This document shows positions 1 to 8,559 of a DNA stretch of 64,000 bases, piece by piece. The stretch's first letter is position 1; each line of letters opens with the position of its first letter. The stretch spans positions 186,001-250,000 of the forward strand of contig NZ_JAQSVC010000003.1 of NCBI RefSeq assembly GCF_029603165.1, written 5' to 3'. A program made the position numbers and the translations under genes. Source of the DNA: Galbibacter pacificus (GTDB lineage Bacteria > Bacteroidota > Bacteroidia > Flavobacteriales > Flavobacteriaceae). Under the pieces are notes generated by a model. It searched no databases. It was not told where the DNA came from and saw nothing but the letters and a program-made list of their open reading frames with translations.

Positions 1-357
1 GATAGCTATTAAAATTCCCATTGAATTTGCTATAATATCTTTCAAATCGAAAGATCTTTCATATGGAAGCACATATTGTAATACCTCAATAATTATACCA
101 TATACAAAAGAAAACAGCGAAACTTTAACGATGGCATTTTTAATTTGGCTTTTATTAAAATAGAGGAAAAAAAGCAGGGTGTTCACAAAGTAAAAAACCC
201 CGTGCACCAATTTATCCGGGACTTCCATTCCATGTTCTACTTCCTGTACAATCTTAACAGAAACCAAACTTGCCAAAGTAATGAGGCATAGCCAGCTTAC
301 GGCCAAAAAAAGATATGTGTTTTTATGAAGTGCCAACAAGTTCTTTATAATCGGCAT
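1..357 (-). CDS. VanZ-like integral membrane protein (C-terminus outside window)
   Basis: The reading frame opens with ATG at 357 and runs off the left edge, giving 119 visible residues. It starts [17 protein letters not shown], followed by a hydrophobic helix, a '[13 protein letters not shown]' segment, a second helix, '[17 protein letters not shown]' and 'IIANSMGIL'. The pattern D-K-x-x-H followed by R-x-F-D-x-x-D and A-N-x-x-G is typical of the VanZ family, small membrane proteins of uncertain function in this phylum. The start lies inside the end of gcvH, overlapping it by 35 bases in another frame, so the two are probably co-transcribed. The missing C-terminus prevents a length comparison. 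Family assignment is good; cellular role unknown. Confidence 0.75.
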   Translation of the reverse strand, partial: MPIIKNLLALHKNTYLFLAVSWLCLITLASLVSVKIVQEVEHGMEVPDKLVHGVFYFVNTLLFFLYFNKSQIKNAIVKVSLFSFVYGIIIEVLQYVLPYERSFDLKDIIANSMGILIAI

Positions 358-706
358 CGCTTAACAAATCGTCTATTTCTGATGTATCGGAAATTTTAAT
401 TTTTATCATCCATCCTTCACCGTAAGGATCGGTATTTACTTTTTCAGGTTCGTCTTCAAGAGATTCATTGAACTCGGTTATTTCGCCAGAAAGGGGCAAA
501 AACAGGTCTGAAACGGTTTTTACTGCTTCTACGGTACCGAAAACCTCTTCTCTTTCAAGGGTCTCGTCAACGGTTTCCACTTCTACGTAAACAATATCTC
601 CCAATTCGCTTTGCGCAAAGTCCGTAACGCCTACAGTTGCTACATCCCCTTCGATCTTAACCCATTCGTGGTCTTTTGTGTATTTTAATTCTGAAGGAAT
701 ATTCAT
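323..706 (-). CDS. gcvH: Glycine cleavage system H protein
   Basis: 127 residues, the usual length for GcvH. This is the lipoyl carrier of the cytosolic glycine cleavage complex; it shuttles the aminomethyl group from P protein to T protein and is reoxidised by L protein. The lipoylation site is visible as Lys63 in '[14 protein letters not shown]', and the '[20 protein letters not shown]' N-terminus is typical. The ATG at 706 is the only reasonable start. The gene follows sprA in the same direction with a 73-base gap and overlaps the VanZ-like gene at its 3' end. No other gcv gene lies in the window. Confidence 0.97.
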   Translation of the reverse strand: MNIPSELKYTKDHEWVKIEGDVATVGVTDFAQSELGDIVYVEVETVDETLEREEVFGTVEAVKTVSDLFLPLSGEITEFNESLEDEPEKVNTDPYGEGWMIKIKISDTSEIDDLLSDADYKELVGTS

Positions 707-779
707 AAGATATAAAAGATTAATTTATTAGCTGGACAAATGTAATTCTTTATAGGATTGATTTCAAACAGAAAAGGTG

Positions 780-3700
780 TTAATTTCCAAAATTATATCG
801 CAGGGTAAATCCTGTACGGATAGTGGTTTGTGGAAATGCCGTAGAAACCTTGAACTCTGAAAACGTATGGTCGTAAAAGAACAGGGTTGTTAAATTCTTG
901 GTCAAGGCATAATCTGCCGTAAACTTCAATGCCCAAATGTTCTGCCCGGCAGTGACCTGGTTGGTGTTTATATCGAGGTTCCGTATAACGGTTATGTTAT
1001 CCCTGAGCGACAGGTCTGCCTTTAAATTTAAATCTCCTTTCAATACGGTTCGTCTTCCGCCAATATTGGTAACAAACCGGAGATCGGGAATTCTGTACCC
1101 CAATCCAACCACATATTCTTTGCCCGACATTTCGGTAAGTAGGTTGTTATCGAAACTCAAAGACAGGGCCCTGTCTTTTCTCATTTCTGCTAAAATGCTC
1201 ACCGAGTTGTTCATTTCAAAATCTACTCGTAATAGTGGGTTGAACTGTTCCACCAGGGTTACGTTGGTATATAAAATTTCGTTTTTATAATTCCCCGCCT
1301 GATCGAATTGGCTTCCTTGGCCATAATCTAGATTCGACCTAAAACTGTTTATGCTATAGCTTGAACGGTACCCGTGGCCTAATGAAAAACGCCTGAAATT
1401 ATCCTTAAACCACTGCAACCTCATTAAACCTGTATATTTGGCCGTCCAGTTGGGTAAAGGAGTATCTCTAAAAGCTTTCAAGGAAACCGAGCTGGCACTC
1501 TGCCCTGTGTAAGCTGCATAAAAAGCAGGCAACAATACAGCCTGATTGGTTGGCCCGTAACCTTCGGGATATTCCGCCGCATTGGGGTTTTCTGCTTCGC
1601 CTGCCAAACGCTGCGCCACGATTATCCTGTTTTCACTAAACTTGTCGAATGTTTCTGATGATGCTTCTTTGGCTGCATCAAAAGCAGTTCCTATCATAAT
1701 GGTGGAGATAGAAAAATCGCCGTACTGATTTTGAATAAGCGCATTATAATCCAAAACTCCATCTGCATTTATATCTTCAATTTTATAATTCTCTGCATAC
1801 GATTCGGAATATTGCCGATCGGCCACCAAATCGATTGTCAAGTCCTTAAACGGTTGTAGACTTGCCGAAACATTTAACTGCGTGGCCTCTCTTGACATAT
1901 ATTGCTGGTTGAACTCTGGAAAGGTTGTTAACCACCCTTTTTGTGCCGCAGCAAAACGAACATCTGCCTGGCTACCAAAAACAAACCCCCAAGATGGGCG
2001 CAATGTTCCAAGGAAACCAATAGATTCTGTATATCCCGGCAATACCTTTCCGCTGTTGCTGGAGTAACTCACATTAATACGTTTCACCATGGTTGCCAAA
2101 TCGATAAATGTGTTGTAAGCCCCGTATTTCTTATCTTTCTTATCCTCCTCTTGTGGCTTGCCATCGGGGTCGGCTATAGGCAATGCCCCTCTTGAGGACT
2201 GCTCCCCACCATTGCCGCTTTTTCTGGTCAACCCAATATAGCTATATAGTTTATCCATGGTCAATGCCCCATTAAGGTTATGGGTATTTGCATTTTGAAT
2301 GGTATTTAAATTTTCTCCGGCTATGTCATTAAGCACGTCGCTGCCCCGCTGCCAATCGAAATCTCCCGTATAGGCATAGGTTCCGCTTAAAAAGCTGAGG
2401 AATGGAATTTTGTCAAAAGGAATGTCGTAATTTATCTGCAATTGTTGTGCATGCCTGTTCGGGTCTCCCACGTTCCAGAAATCGTTCCACAGGGCCAGAT
2501 CGGGATTCACCACTTCATCGCCATTTTCGTCAACATCAAAATAATTTTTTATGATGCTGTTGTTGGAAGCTGTAAAGTTAAATTGAAGTGATTTTGTCAG
2601 GTTGTAATTTACGGCATATTGCCAGTCGAACATATAGTTTCGTTGCTGTACCTCGGGTAAGCTAAGAAAATCTGACGTGTCGCCCGCTTCGAATACCTGC
2701 CTGAACGATTGACGGTTGAACGTTCTTGTGTAATTTGAATTTATGGAAACGCTTGTGGGCAATAGGTTAAAATTGAATTCTTTTAACCAATTCCAATATT
2801 TACTTTTAAGAACGGAATCTGCATTTTTTAACGGAATCACTTCCACAGGCTGAAAATTATGATTGTACAGAAAACCTGTCCTGACATTCTGGTCTTTAAA
2901 GTTTTCTACCTCAAAATCCCGGTGTTCAACCTGATTGTATGCAAAATTCAAGGTAAAGTTTTCAATGTCGTATACTTTGGGCTTTTGTTCGGCACCCCTG
3001 TTTTTTCTTACTCCAATAAAGTTGATGCTTTTCCTTTTGGTATAATCTTCCGATTGATTTCTTATGCGGTCTTCCTGCTCCGGAGTTTCTGCGGCATCAA
3101 GCCTATCTTCCAGTTTTATATCCTGATAAAGCGGATCGAATTCAGGGGTAATCAATTCTTCTGAAACGCTATAATTCATGGGCAATTGAATCCCCCATTG
3201 TTTTGGCAATAACTGCCCTAGATTAACATTGGTATTAAGTGCATATCCCCTTACATCTTCCCGGCTGCGTTCGTTGGGAGTCTGGTCTATATTTCCAAAA
3301 CCGGAGGTGCTCATGTTTCCGGTAGCGGAAATGTTGGCAAAATCGGCTAAATTTAAATCCATTGCGGCAACAGCGGCCCATCCACCGTTATTGTCGAGTT
3401 CTGCCAAGCGCAGTTCGTTAAACCAAACCTCTCCACAGACATTGTCCCCCACAACGGTGCTCGGGTTTTTTACCCCGACCATTGCCGCACGGATATTACC
3501 AAGGCTCGGGTTCCCTTTTACTGCCACACGCATTTGCCCAAGTTCCCTTGGCGCAAATTCATCAATTACATTTCCGTCTCCGTCGTAATAAGTTACATCC
3601 TGCAATGTACCATCGTTTATTCCCTGCGCCTTTATTTTTGAAAGCAAGGACAGGGGCAGGTCGATGTTGTTTATATCCGGCCAAATGGTTTCTGGATCGG

Positions 3701-6700
3701 TTGTTCCGGGCGGGGTTATTTGCAAAGGTACCTCCACCTGATAATAATTCTCGGTAAAATCTGTCCCCAACCTTAAAAAGGCAACCAAGTCCCCATCACT
3801 AACCGGAGTGGTTTCGTATTGTTCGGCATGAACAAACATTTTAATACGTTTGTACTGCCTTACATCAATATTAATGTTTTTAAAAACGCCCCTAGAATCT
3901 TCCGTCTCCAAATCGCACACTGCAAAAGACAGCGATTGTTCGTTTTGCCTGATGATGGTATTATTATTGTTTAGTTGTTCTCGAACTACACCGGGAGGTA
4001 ATCTGTACGGTATTGGCTCACGTTGTTCGTTTTCCTGAATGTTCACTGTATTTACATCCACAAATGTCCCATCGTCATTCGGGTCTGGATCGTCTTCGGG
4101 CTGCAAGCTGCTTGAATAATTTCTCCAGTCTCCTCTTACAAGGTCTAGGGTACCAAAACGAAGTACTACCGGGTTGCTAAATCCAGTTAGGAACATTCTC
4201 ATAAAGCTAACGGATCGAATATCCGTAATACCGCCTATGGCTTCTTCATATTCATCAATTGGCACTTTAAATTGTATCCATCGAACCCGATAGCTATCAT
4301 TATTGGGCGTTTCCACATCAACTTCACGGATATCGGTAACATATGTATCTGTACGCTGTATGTTGGGGTGAATAGGAATACGGTATTGAAAATAGCTGTC
4401 CACGGTATTCATGGTTAGGTCTCTGTCTATATCTTCCACATCGGGCAATGTAGTGGAGCCCCTGTTTGTGTTTCCTACCTGTACGGGAGAGTTCCCTTGC
4501 GGATTGTTATAATTGTAATATCTATTTAAAATACTTCCGGTGGCCTCTAGGTAAAACTGATAATTATCCAAAGCAGGATCGGGCCCCGGGTTGTTATAAA
4601 ACGAAGCTTCTTCGGCATCGAGTAATCCATCAAAACCGGCATCTTGTGTATTTCTGTTGGAAGTATTGGCATCAAAAGCATATACAAGCGATTGTGTTGA
4701 AGGCACCTTACCAAATTCGGTCGTGTTCACTAAAGCCGGATTACTATCTAAAGGCAATCCATTTTCGTATTGTTTTCTACCATCTTTGAGGATGTCTTCA
4801 TTTATATTTCCCAAATTGAAAACCAAATCTCCGCCTTGCCCGGGCAATGGCCCATCTTGATAATAAGGGTCGAGCATCCAAAACTGGATAAATTCCACAT
4901 TAGACTGTTCAAAATTGGTACTGCTTACCGAGCGCATAATACCGCCCCACCGGTCTTGGTCTGCCAAACTTTCAAAACTTCCATTATCGTTATACGGCCC
5001 TTTTTCTTCCGGGTAATAAGCAATGTCCAAAGTAGGCTGAACAAGGGTTTGGCCTTGTGCTACATCTTGTTGTGGAAAAATTTCATCTATAAAAATACGA
5101 CGTGTCTGGTTTGTTGATATATCGTCTTCGGTAACGCCACCTGGTCTTTGGTTGCTATAAAAAATAGGATCTATGGTATACCAGGCCATTTTAGCACGTT
5201 TTCCCCTTGATGCCACATTATCGTTTTCTATTTCTCCTCCATAACCAATTGGCGCACTCGCCAGTGTCCATGCCAATGAAGACCGGATATCTATAAACGC
5301 CTGAGCTCCTTCGAAATCGTCTAGGTAAGAAGTGGTTTCCCCATCGAAATCGGAACTTTTTGGAGAACCCGGAATTAAATATGCAAAATCCCCTCTTATG
5401 GAAAGGTTTGATGCTACATCGGTATCGATACTAGGCAATTTATTGACCAATCTTGTAAAAAACGGGATTTCTTTGGAGTAATTTCCGTTTATTCCCAAAA
5501 TAGTATTGTTAACGGGCTCTACTCCAAAATTGGCTTTTTGCGTTAGCGGTCGCTCGCTCATGTTTAAAAAAGTACCCCCTAACATAAAGTTCTCGTTAAA
5601 CTGATGCTCCACGTGTACACCGGAGAACCTTCTTGTTTGCTGACCAAAAACGGCATTGTTTTCTACTGAGACTTCAATGGGTGTATTGGATGCCCGAAGG
5701 CTTTCGTCCAGAATTTGAACCGTTCCCGCTTGATAATTTACCGTATAATCTATTCCTTCTTGGAGCACCCTACCACCAGCTGTTACCCGTACCGACCCTC
5801 TTGGCACATTAAATGCACCCAATGGAATTCCGCCAGAGCTTTGTGCCTTGTATCGTCCCTTAAGTACAAACTTGTTTTTCTCGGCATTTTCCAAAGAAGC
5901 AGCCTTGGTAAGTTTATACATATTTCGGTATACATATTTAGCTTGGTTATCGTTATTTGGCGTGTAATTAGGGGCATCGTAATTGGAGTCGTCTCCAAGC
6001 ACATCATATAAATATTCTCCGAAAGGCTCTACTTTTGTGAACTTAATCAATCCATTTTGTGTGTCTACGGTAATTCCCGGCAAAAAATCAAAAAAACCAT
6101 CGCCGCCACTTTGCGGATCGTTGTATACGTTTAACCGATCAAAATTAAACACGTCCAATAATATTCTTTCTTCCAAACCTTGTGGCCAAGTGGCTTCATC
6201 TACCGGGGTTATGTAATTTATTGGCGAAGGGTCTGTATATAAGATGTTAAGCCTAAAATCTTCTTGCGAAAGTTGAAAGGCTCCTGTAGAATATATATTT
6301 TTCATCATCAAGTCCCAAACAGGATCGGAAACATTGGTAATATTACTTTTTAGCATTTTTAATACCAATGCCTGCGGATTTACCTGTGTCACCACACCAT
6401 TGTTTTCTTCAAATTCTGTGGCGTTTACCCCATCATTGGCAAATTCCCCCACTTGATAAACCTGTCCTTGGTACGTATACTGAAAAGCCACTGCCAGCAC
6501 CTCGTCGTTGCTAAGCCGCTGGTTTAATGAAATATACCCCAATTGTGTATCCAGTTGGTATTCCCTGCCCGATTCCAGTTTTCTGGCATTCTCAAGTATG
6601 GAGTAATCAAACCCCTGACTAGGGTTGTACCCGGGAACGTTAAATCCTTGCTGCACCGTTGCGATATCCCTTATTGATTGCGTCAATGCAGAACCGGCTC

Positions 6701-7859
6701 CACCAATGTTAAAAGGGTCGTATGCATTGGCACCGTTACGGGGCAAGTTGTTTACGGTACCAAAAAATCCTGGAGGGGCATTTTGATTAATTCTTGTGTT
6801 TTCTGGGGTTGGCTCGCCCAAATCCTGCAAAGCAACCACATTCCTTACATTATCGGTGCGTTGCGCCCTATTGGTGACCCATACTTCTATTCGGGTTATT
6901 TGTACTTGGCTACGGATAAACGGATAACTTTCAAGTGCCTGATCGTATTGGTCCCTAAAAAATTGAGACAAAAAGAAGTGCCTGTCCTCGTCGTAATCAA
7001 GTGCCAGTATTTCAAATTCGTTTACTGTTCCGTCTCCTTGTGCGGTTACGCTCCTGCTTTGCGATCGCTGCTCTGAAAAGACACCTGTAACGGTTGTCTT
7101 TCCAAATTTTAATTCGGTTTTCACCCCAAATAAACTTTGAGCCCCATTGATTAGCGTACTGTTTAATGGCATGCTAACGTTACCTACTTCAATTTTTTGG
7201 ATAATGTCGTCTTCATTAGGAGTATATTCCAGTTTTATCAGGTTTTGAAAATCGAAAGTGGCTTCGGTATCGTAATTGGCATTAATGGAAAGCCGAGTAC
7301 CCACTTTACCCAATAAGCTCAAGCTTATCCTTTGGTCAAAATCAAAAGAGATGTTGCTTCGGTTTCTGGGGGATAATGCAGGGTTGTCATTTTTTTGAAA
7401 CCGCACTCCCAAATCCATCGCTACCGAACCTTGAGGGATGACCTCAATAGTGTTCCCGCCAAAAATACTTTCGAAGAAATTTGAATTTACATAAAAACTG
7501 GGGAGCAAATTTTTTTGCGCCTCCTCTGTACCTTCTTTCCCGGAAACTGCATCTATTTTTTCTTTGAAATAATCTTTCATTTGCTCTTTTAGAACAAGTT
7601 TCTCATATTCTTCCGGGGTTAAAATTACTGGGTACGAAATATCGTAATCGCCAATGGTTTCTGTAAAAATATATTTATCGGTTACCGGATCGTAGGTATA
7701 TTTTGAGGAAATACTTTCCGGGTCTTGAAGCTTTATTTTCCCTAGGGCAACACCACTTTGAGTAGAATCTTGCTGTCGCTCTGATTCTTCTTGAGAAAAA
7801 GCGGTTATGCTAATAAGCAAGCTACATAAAAGTAAAATAGCCTTAAGCCTCTTGTTCAT
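780..7859 (-). CDS. sprA: T9SS outer-membrane translocon protein SprA (SOV)
   Basis: About 2,359 residues, matching the very large SprA/SOV family, the outer-membrane channel of the type IX secretion system (a giant beta barrel in Flavobacterium johnsoniae). The protein has a signal peptide ending near 'LLISITAFSQ', followed by 'LLPSFYVNSNFFESIFGG' and 'VGTRLSINANYDTEATFDFQ', which recur in this family, and ends with beta-barrel strands and 'LRYNFGN'. I prefer the ATG at 7859, giving MNKRLKAILLL, over an in-frame TTG at 7886, because it starts directly at the signal peptide. ruvA lies just upstream and gcvH downstream, the arrangement I know from other flavobacteria. It implies secretion of T9SS cargo and probably gliding. 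Confidence 0.96.
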   Translation of the reverse strand: MNKRLKAILLLCSLLISITAFSQEESERQQDSTQSGVALGKIKLQDPESISSKYTYDPVTDKYIFTETIGDYDISYPVILTPEEYEKLVLKEQMKDYFKEKIDAVSGKEGTEEAQKNLLPSFYVNSNFFESIFGGNTIEVIPQGSVAMDLGVRFQKNDNPALSPRNRSNISFDFDQRISLSLLGKVGTRLSINANYDTEATFDFQNLIKLEYTPNEDDIIQKIEVGNVSMPLNSTLINGAQSLFGVKTELKFGKTTVTGVFSEQRSQSRSVTAQGDGTVNEFEILALDYDEDRHFFLSQFFRDQYDQALESYPFIRSQVQITRIEVWVTNRAQRTDNVRNVVALQDLGEPTPENTRINQNAPPGFFGTVNNLPRNGANAYDPFNIGGAGSALTQSIRDIATVQQGFNVPGYNPSQGFDYSILENARKLESGREYQLDTQLGYISLNQRLSNDEVLAVAFQYTYQGQVYQVGEFANDGVNATEFEENNGVVTQVNPQALVLKMLKSNITNVSDPVWDLMMKNIYSTGAFQLSQEDFRLNILYTDPSPINYITPVDEATWPQGLEERILLDVFNFDRLNVYNDPQSGGDGFFDFLPGITVDTQNGLIKFTKVEPFGEYLYDVLGDDSNYDAPNYTPNNDNQAKYVYRNMYKLTKAASLENAEKNKFVLKGRYKAQSSGGIPLGAFNVPRGSVRVTAGGRVLQEGIDYTVNYQAGTVQILDESLRASNTPIEVSVENNAVFGQQTRRFSGVHVEHQFNENFMLGGTFLNMSERPLTQKANFGVEPVNNTILGINGNYSKEIPFFTRLVNKLPSIDTDVASNLSIRGDFAYLIPGSPKSSDFDGETTSYLDDFEGAQAFIDIRSSLAWTLASAPIGYGGEIENDNVASRGKRAKMAWYTIDPIFYSNQRPGGVTEDDISTNQTRRIFIDEIFPQQDVAQGQTLVQPTLDIAYYPEEKGPYNDNGSFESLADQDRWGGIMRSVSSTNFEQSNVEFIQFWMLDPYYQDGPLPGQGGDLVFNLGNINEDILKDGRKQYENGLPLDSNPALVNTTEFGKVPSTQSLVYAFDANTSNRNTQDAGFDGLLDAEEASFYNNPGPDPALDNYQFYLEATGSILNRYYNYNNPQGNSPVQVGNTNRGSTTLPDVEDIDRDLTMNTVDSYFQYRIPIHPNIQRTDTYVTDIREVDVETPNNDSYRVRWIQFKVPIDEYEEAIGGITDIRSVSFMRMFLTGFSNPVVLRFGTLDLVRGDWRNYSSSLQPEDDPDPNDDGTFVDVNTVNIQENEQREPIPYRLPPGVVREQLNNNNTIIRQNEQSLSFAVCDLETEDSRGVFKNINIDVRQYKRIKMFVHAEQYETTPVSDGDLVAFLRLGTDFTENYYQVEVPLQITPPGTTDPETIWPDINNIDLPLSLLSKIKAQGINDGTLQDVTYYDGDGNVIDEFAPRELGQMRVAVKGNPSLGNIRAAMVGVKNPSTVVGDNVCGEVWFNELRLAELDNNGGWAAVAAMDLNLADFANISATGNMSTSGFGNIDQTPNERSREDVRGYALNTNVNLGQLLPKQWGIQLPMNYSVSEELITPEFDPLYQDIKLEDRLDAAETPEQEDRIRNQSEDYTKRKSINFIGVRKNRGAEQKPKVYDIENFTLNFAYNQVEHRDFEVENFKDQNVRTGFLYNHNFQPVEVIPLKNADSVLKSKYWNWLKEFNFNLLPTSVSINSNYTRTFNRQSFRQVFEAGDTSDFLSLPEVQQRNYMFDWQYAVNYNLTKSLQFNFTASNNSIIKNYFDVDENGDEVVNPDLALWNDFWNVGDPNRHAQQLQINYDIPFDKIPFLSFLSGTYAYTGDFDWQRGSDVLNDIAGENLNTIQNANTHNLNGALTMDKLYSYIGLTRKSGNGGEQSSRGALPIADPDGKPQEEDKKDKKYGAYNTFIDLATMVKRINVSYSSNSGKVLPGYTESIGFLGTLRPSWGFVFGSQADVRFAAAQKGWLTTFPEFNQQYMSREATQLNVSASLQPFKDLTIDLVADRQYSESYAENYKIEDINADGVLDYNALIQNQYGDFSISTIMIGTAFDAAKEASSETFDKFSENRIIVAQRLAGEAENPNAAEYPEGYGPTNQAVLLPAFYAAYTGQSASSVSLKAFRDTPLPNWTAKYTGLMRLQWFKDNFRRFSLGHGYRSSYSINSFRSNLDYGQGSQFDQAGNYKNEILYTNVTLVEQFNPLLRVDFEMNNSVSILAEMRKDRALSLSFDNNLLTEMSGKEYVVGLGYRIPDLRFVTNIGGRRTVLKGDLNLKADLSLRDNITVIRNLDINTNQVTAGQNIWALKFTADYALTKNLTTLFFYDHTFSEFKVSTAFPQTTIRTGFTLRYNFGN

Positions 7860-7891
7860 TAATTTAGGACATGTAGTAGTTTTCAAGCCAA

Positions 7892-8473
7892 TTACAAATT
7901 TTTAAGGGCATTTTTTATTATATCTTCAACACTTAGGTTAGGGTCGGTTTTTACAATTTTATCCACCACCTTTTCGGCTTGTTTTCTGGAAAAACCTAAA
8001 ACCTCTAATGCTGATAACGCTTCACCTTTATAAGTATTGTTAACAGATGTTAAAATTTCATCAATATTATATATTTTAACGATTTTATCCTTCAAGTCGA
8101 TTATAACTCTTTGTGCTGTTTTTGCCCCGATTCCTTTTATGGATTGAATAGTAGCTACATCATTAGAGGCTATGGCGTCCCTTACCTGAAGTGGCTCCAA
8201 AGAACTCAACATTGTTCTGGCAGTGCTTGCCCCGATACCGGAAACAGAGATTAATAATCTAAAAATTTCTCGCTCTCCCTTATCAAAAAAACCAAATAAC
8301 GTATGAGAATCTTCTCTAATAAGAAGGTGTGTATACAGTTTAATATTCTCATCAGAACTTATTTTAGAATAGGTATATAATGAGATATGTACCTCATAAC
8401 CAACACCATTGCACTCGACAACCACATCTGTCGGGTTTTTCTCAATAAGCCTTCCGCTAATTTGTGTAATCAT
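7892..8473 (-). CDS. ruvA: Holliday junction branch migration protein RuvA
   Basis: 193 residues, normal for RuvA, which binds the four-way DNA junction as a tetramer and loads RuvB. The N-terminal OB fold starts 'MITQISGRLIEKNPTDVVVE'; the helix-hairpin-helix motifs are 'LLISVSGIGASTARTMLSS' and 'IQSIKGIGAKTAQRVIIDLK'; the C-terminal domain III ('ALEVLGFSRKQAEKVV'), which contacts RuvB, is present. The gene sits directly upstream of sprA (gap 32 bases to the chosen ATG), so they probably share a transcript. ruvB is separate, at 12.0-13.0 kb. Confidence 0.97.
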   Translation of the reverse strand: MITQISGRLIEKNPTDVVVECNGVGYEVHISLYTYSKISSDENIKLYTHLLIREDSHTLFGFFDKGEREIFRLLISVSGIGASTARTMLSSLEPLQVRDAIASNDVATIQSIKGIGAKTAQRVIIDLKDKIVKIYNIDEILTSVNNTYKGEALSALEVLGFSRKQAEKVVDKIVKTDPNLSVEDIIKNALKNL

Positions 8474-8486
8474 TCTTAATAAAACG

Positions 8487-8531
8487 TTAATGCTTCAAAT
8501 GTAATAAATTTATTTACACTTGAAGCATTAA
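8487..8531. repeat. Inverted repeat between maeB and ruvA
   Basis: Arms TTAATGCTTCAA (8487-8498) and TTGAAGCATTAA (8520-8531) are exact inverse complements, and pairing continues inward with one mismatch (AATGTAA against TTTACAC). It lies downstream of maeB and immediately upstream of ruvA on the minus strand. A short T-run follows in the minus direction, so it could act as a weak terminator of maeB; it lacks GC-rich pairing. An operator for ruvA is the alternative. Confidence 0.45.
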
Positions 8532-8559
8532 TCAACCATCTTATATAGAAAAAAAATTA

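Noticed and set aside
6678-7076. 132-codon plus-strand frame opposite sprA
   Set aside because: It lies within the sprA coding region on the opposite strand, with no start context and no recognisable domain.
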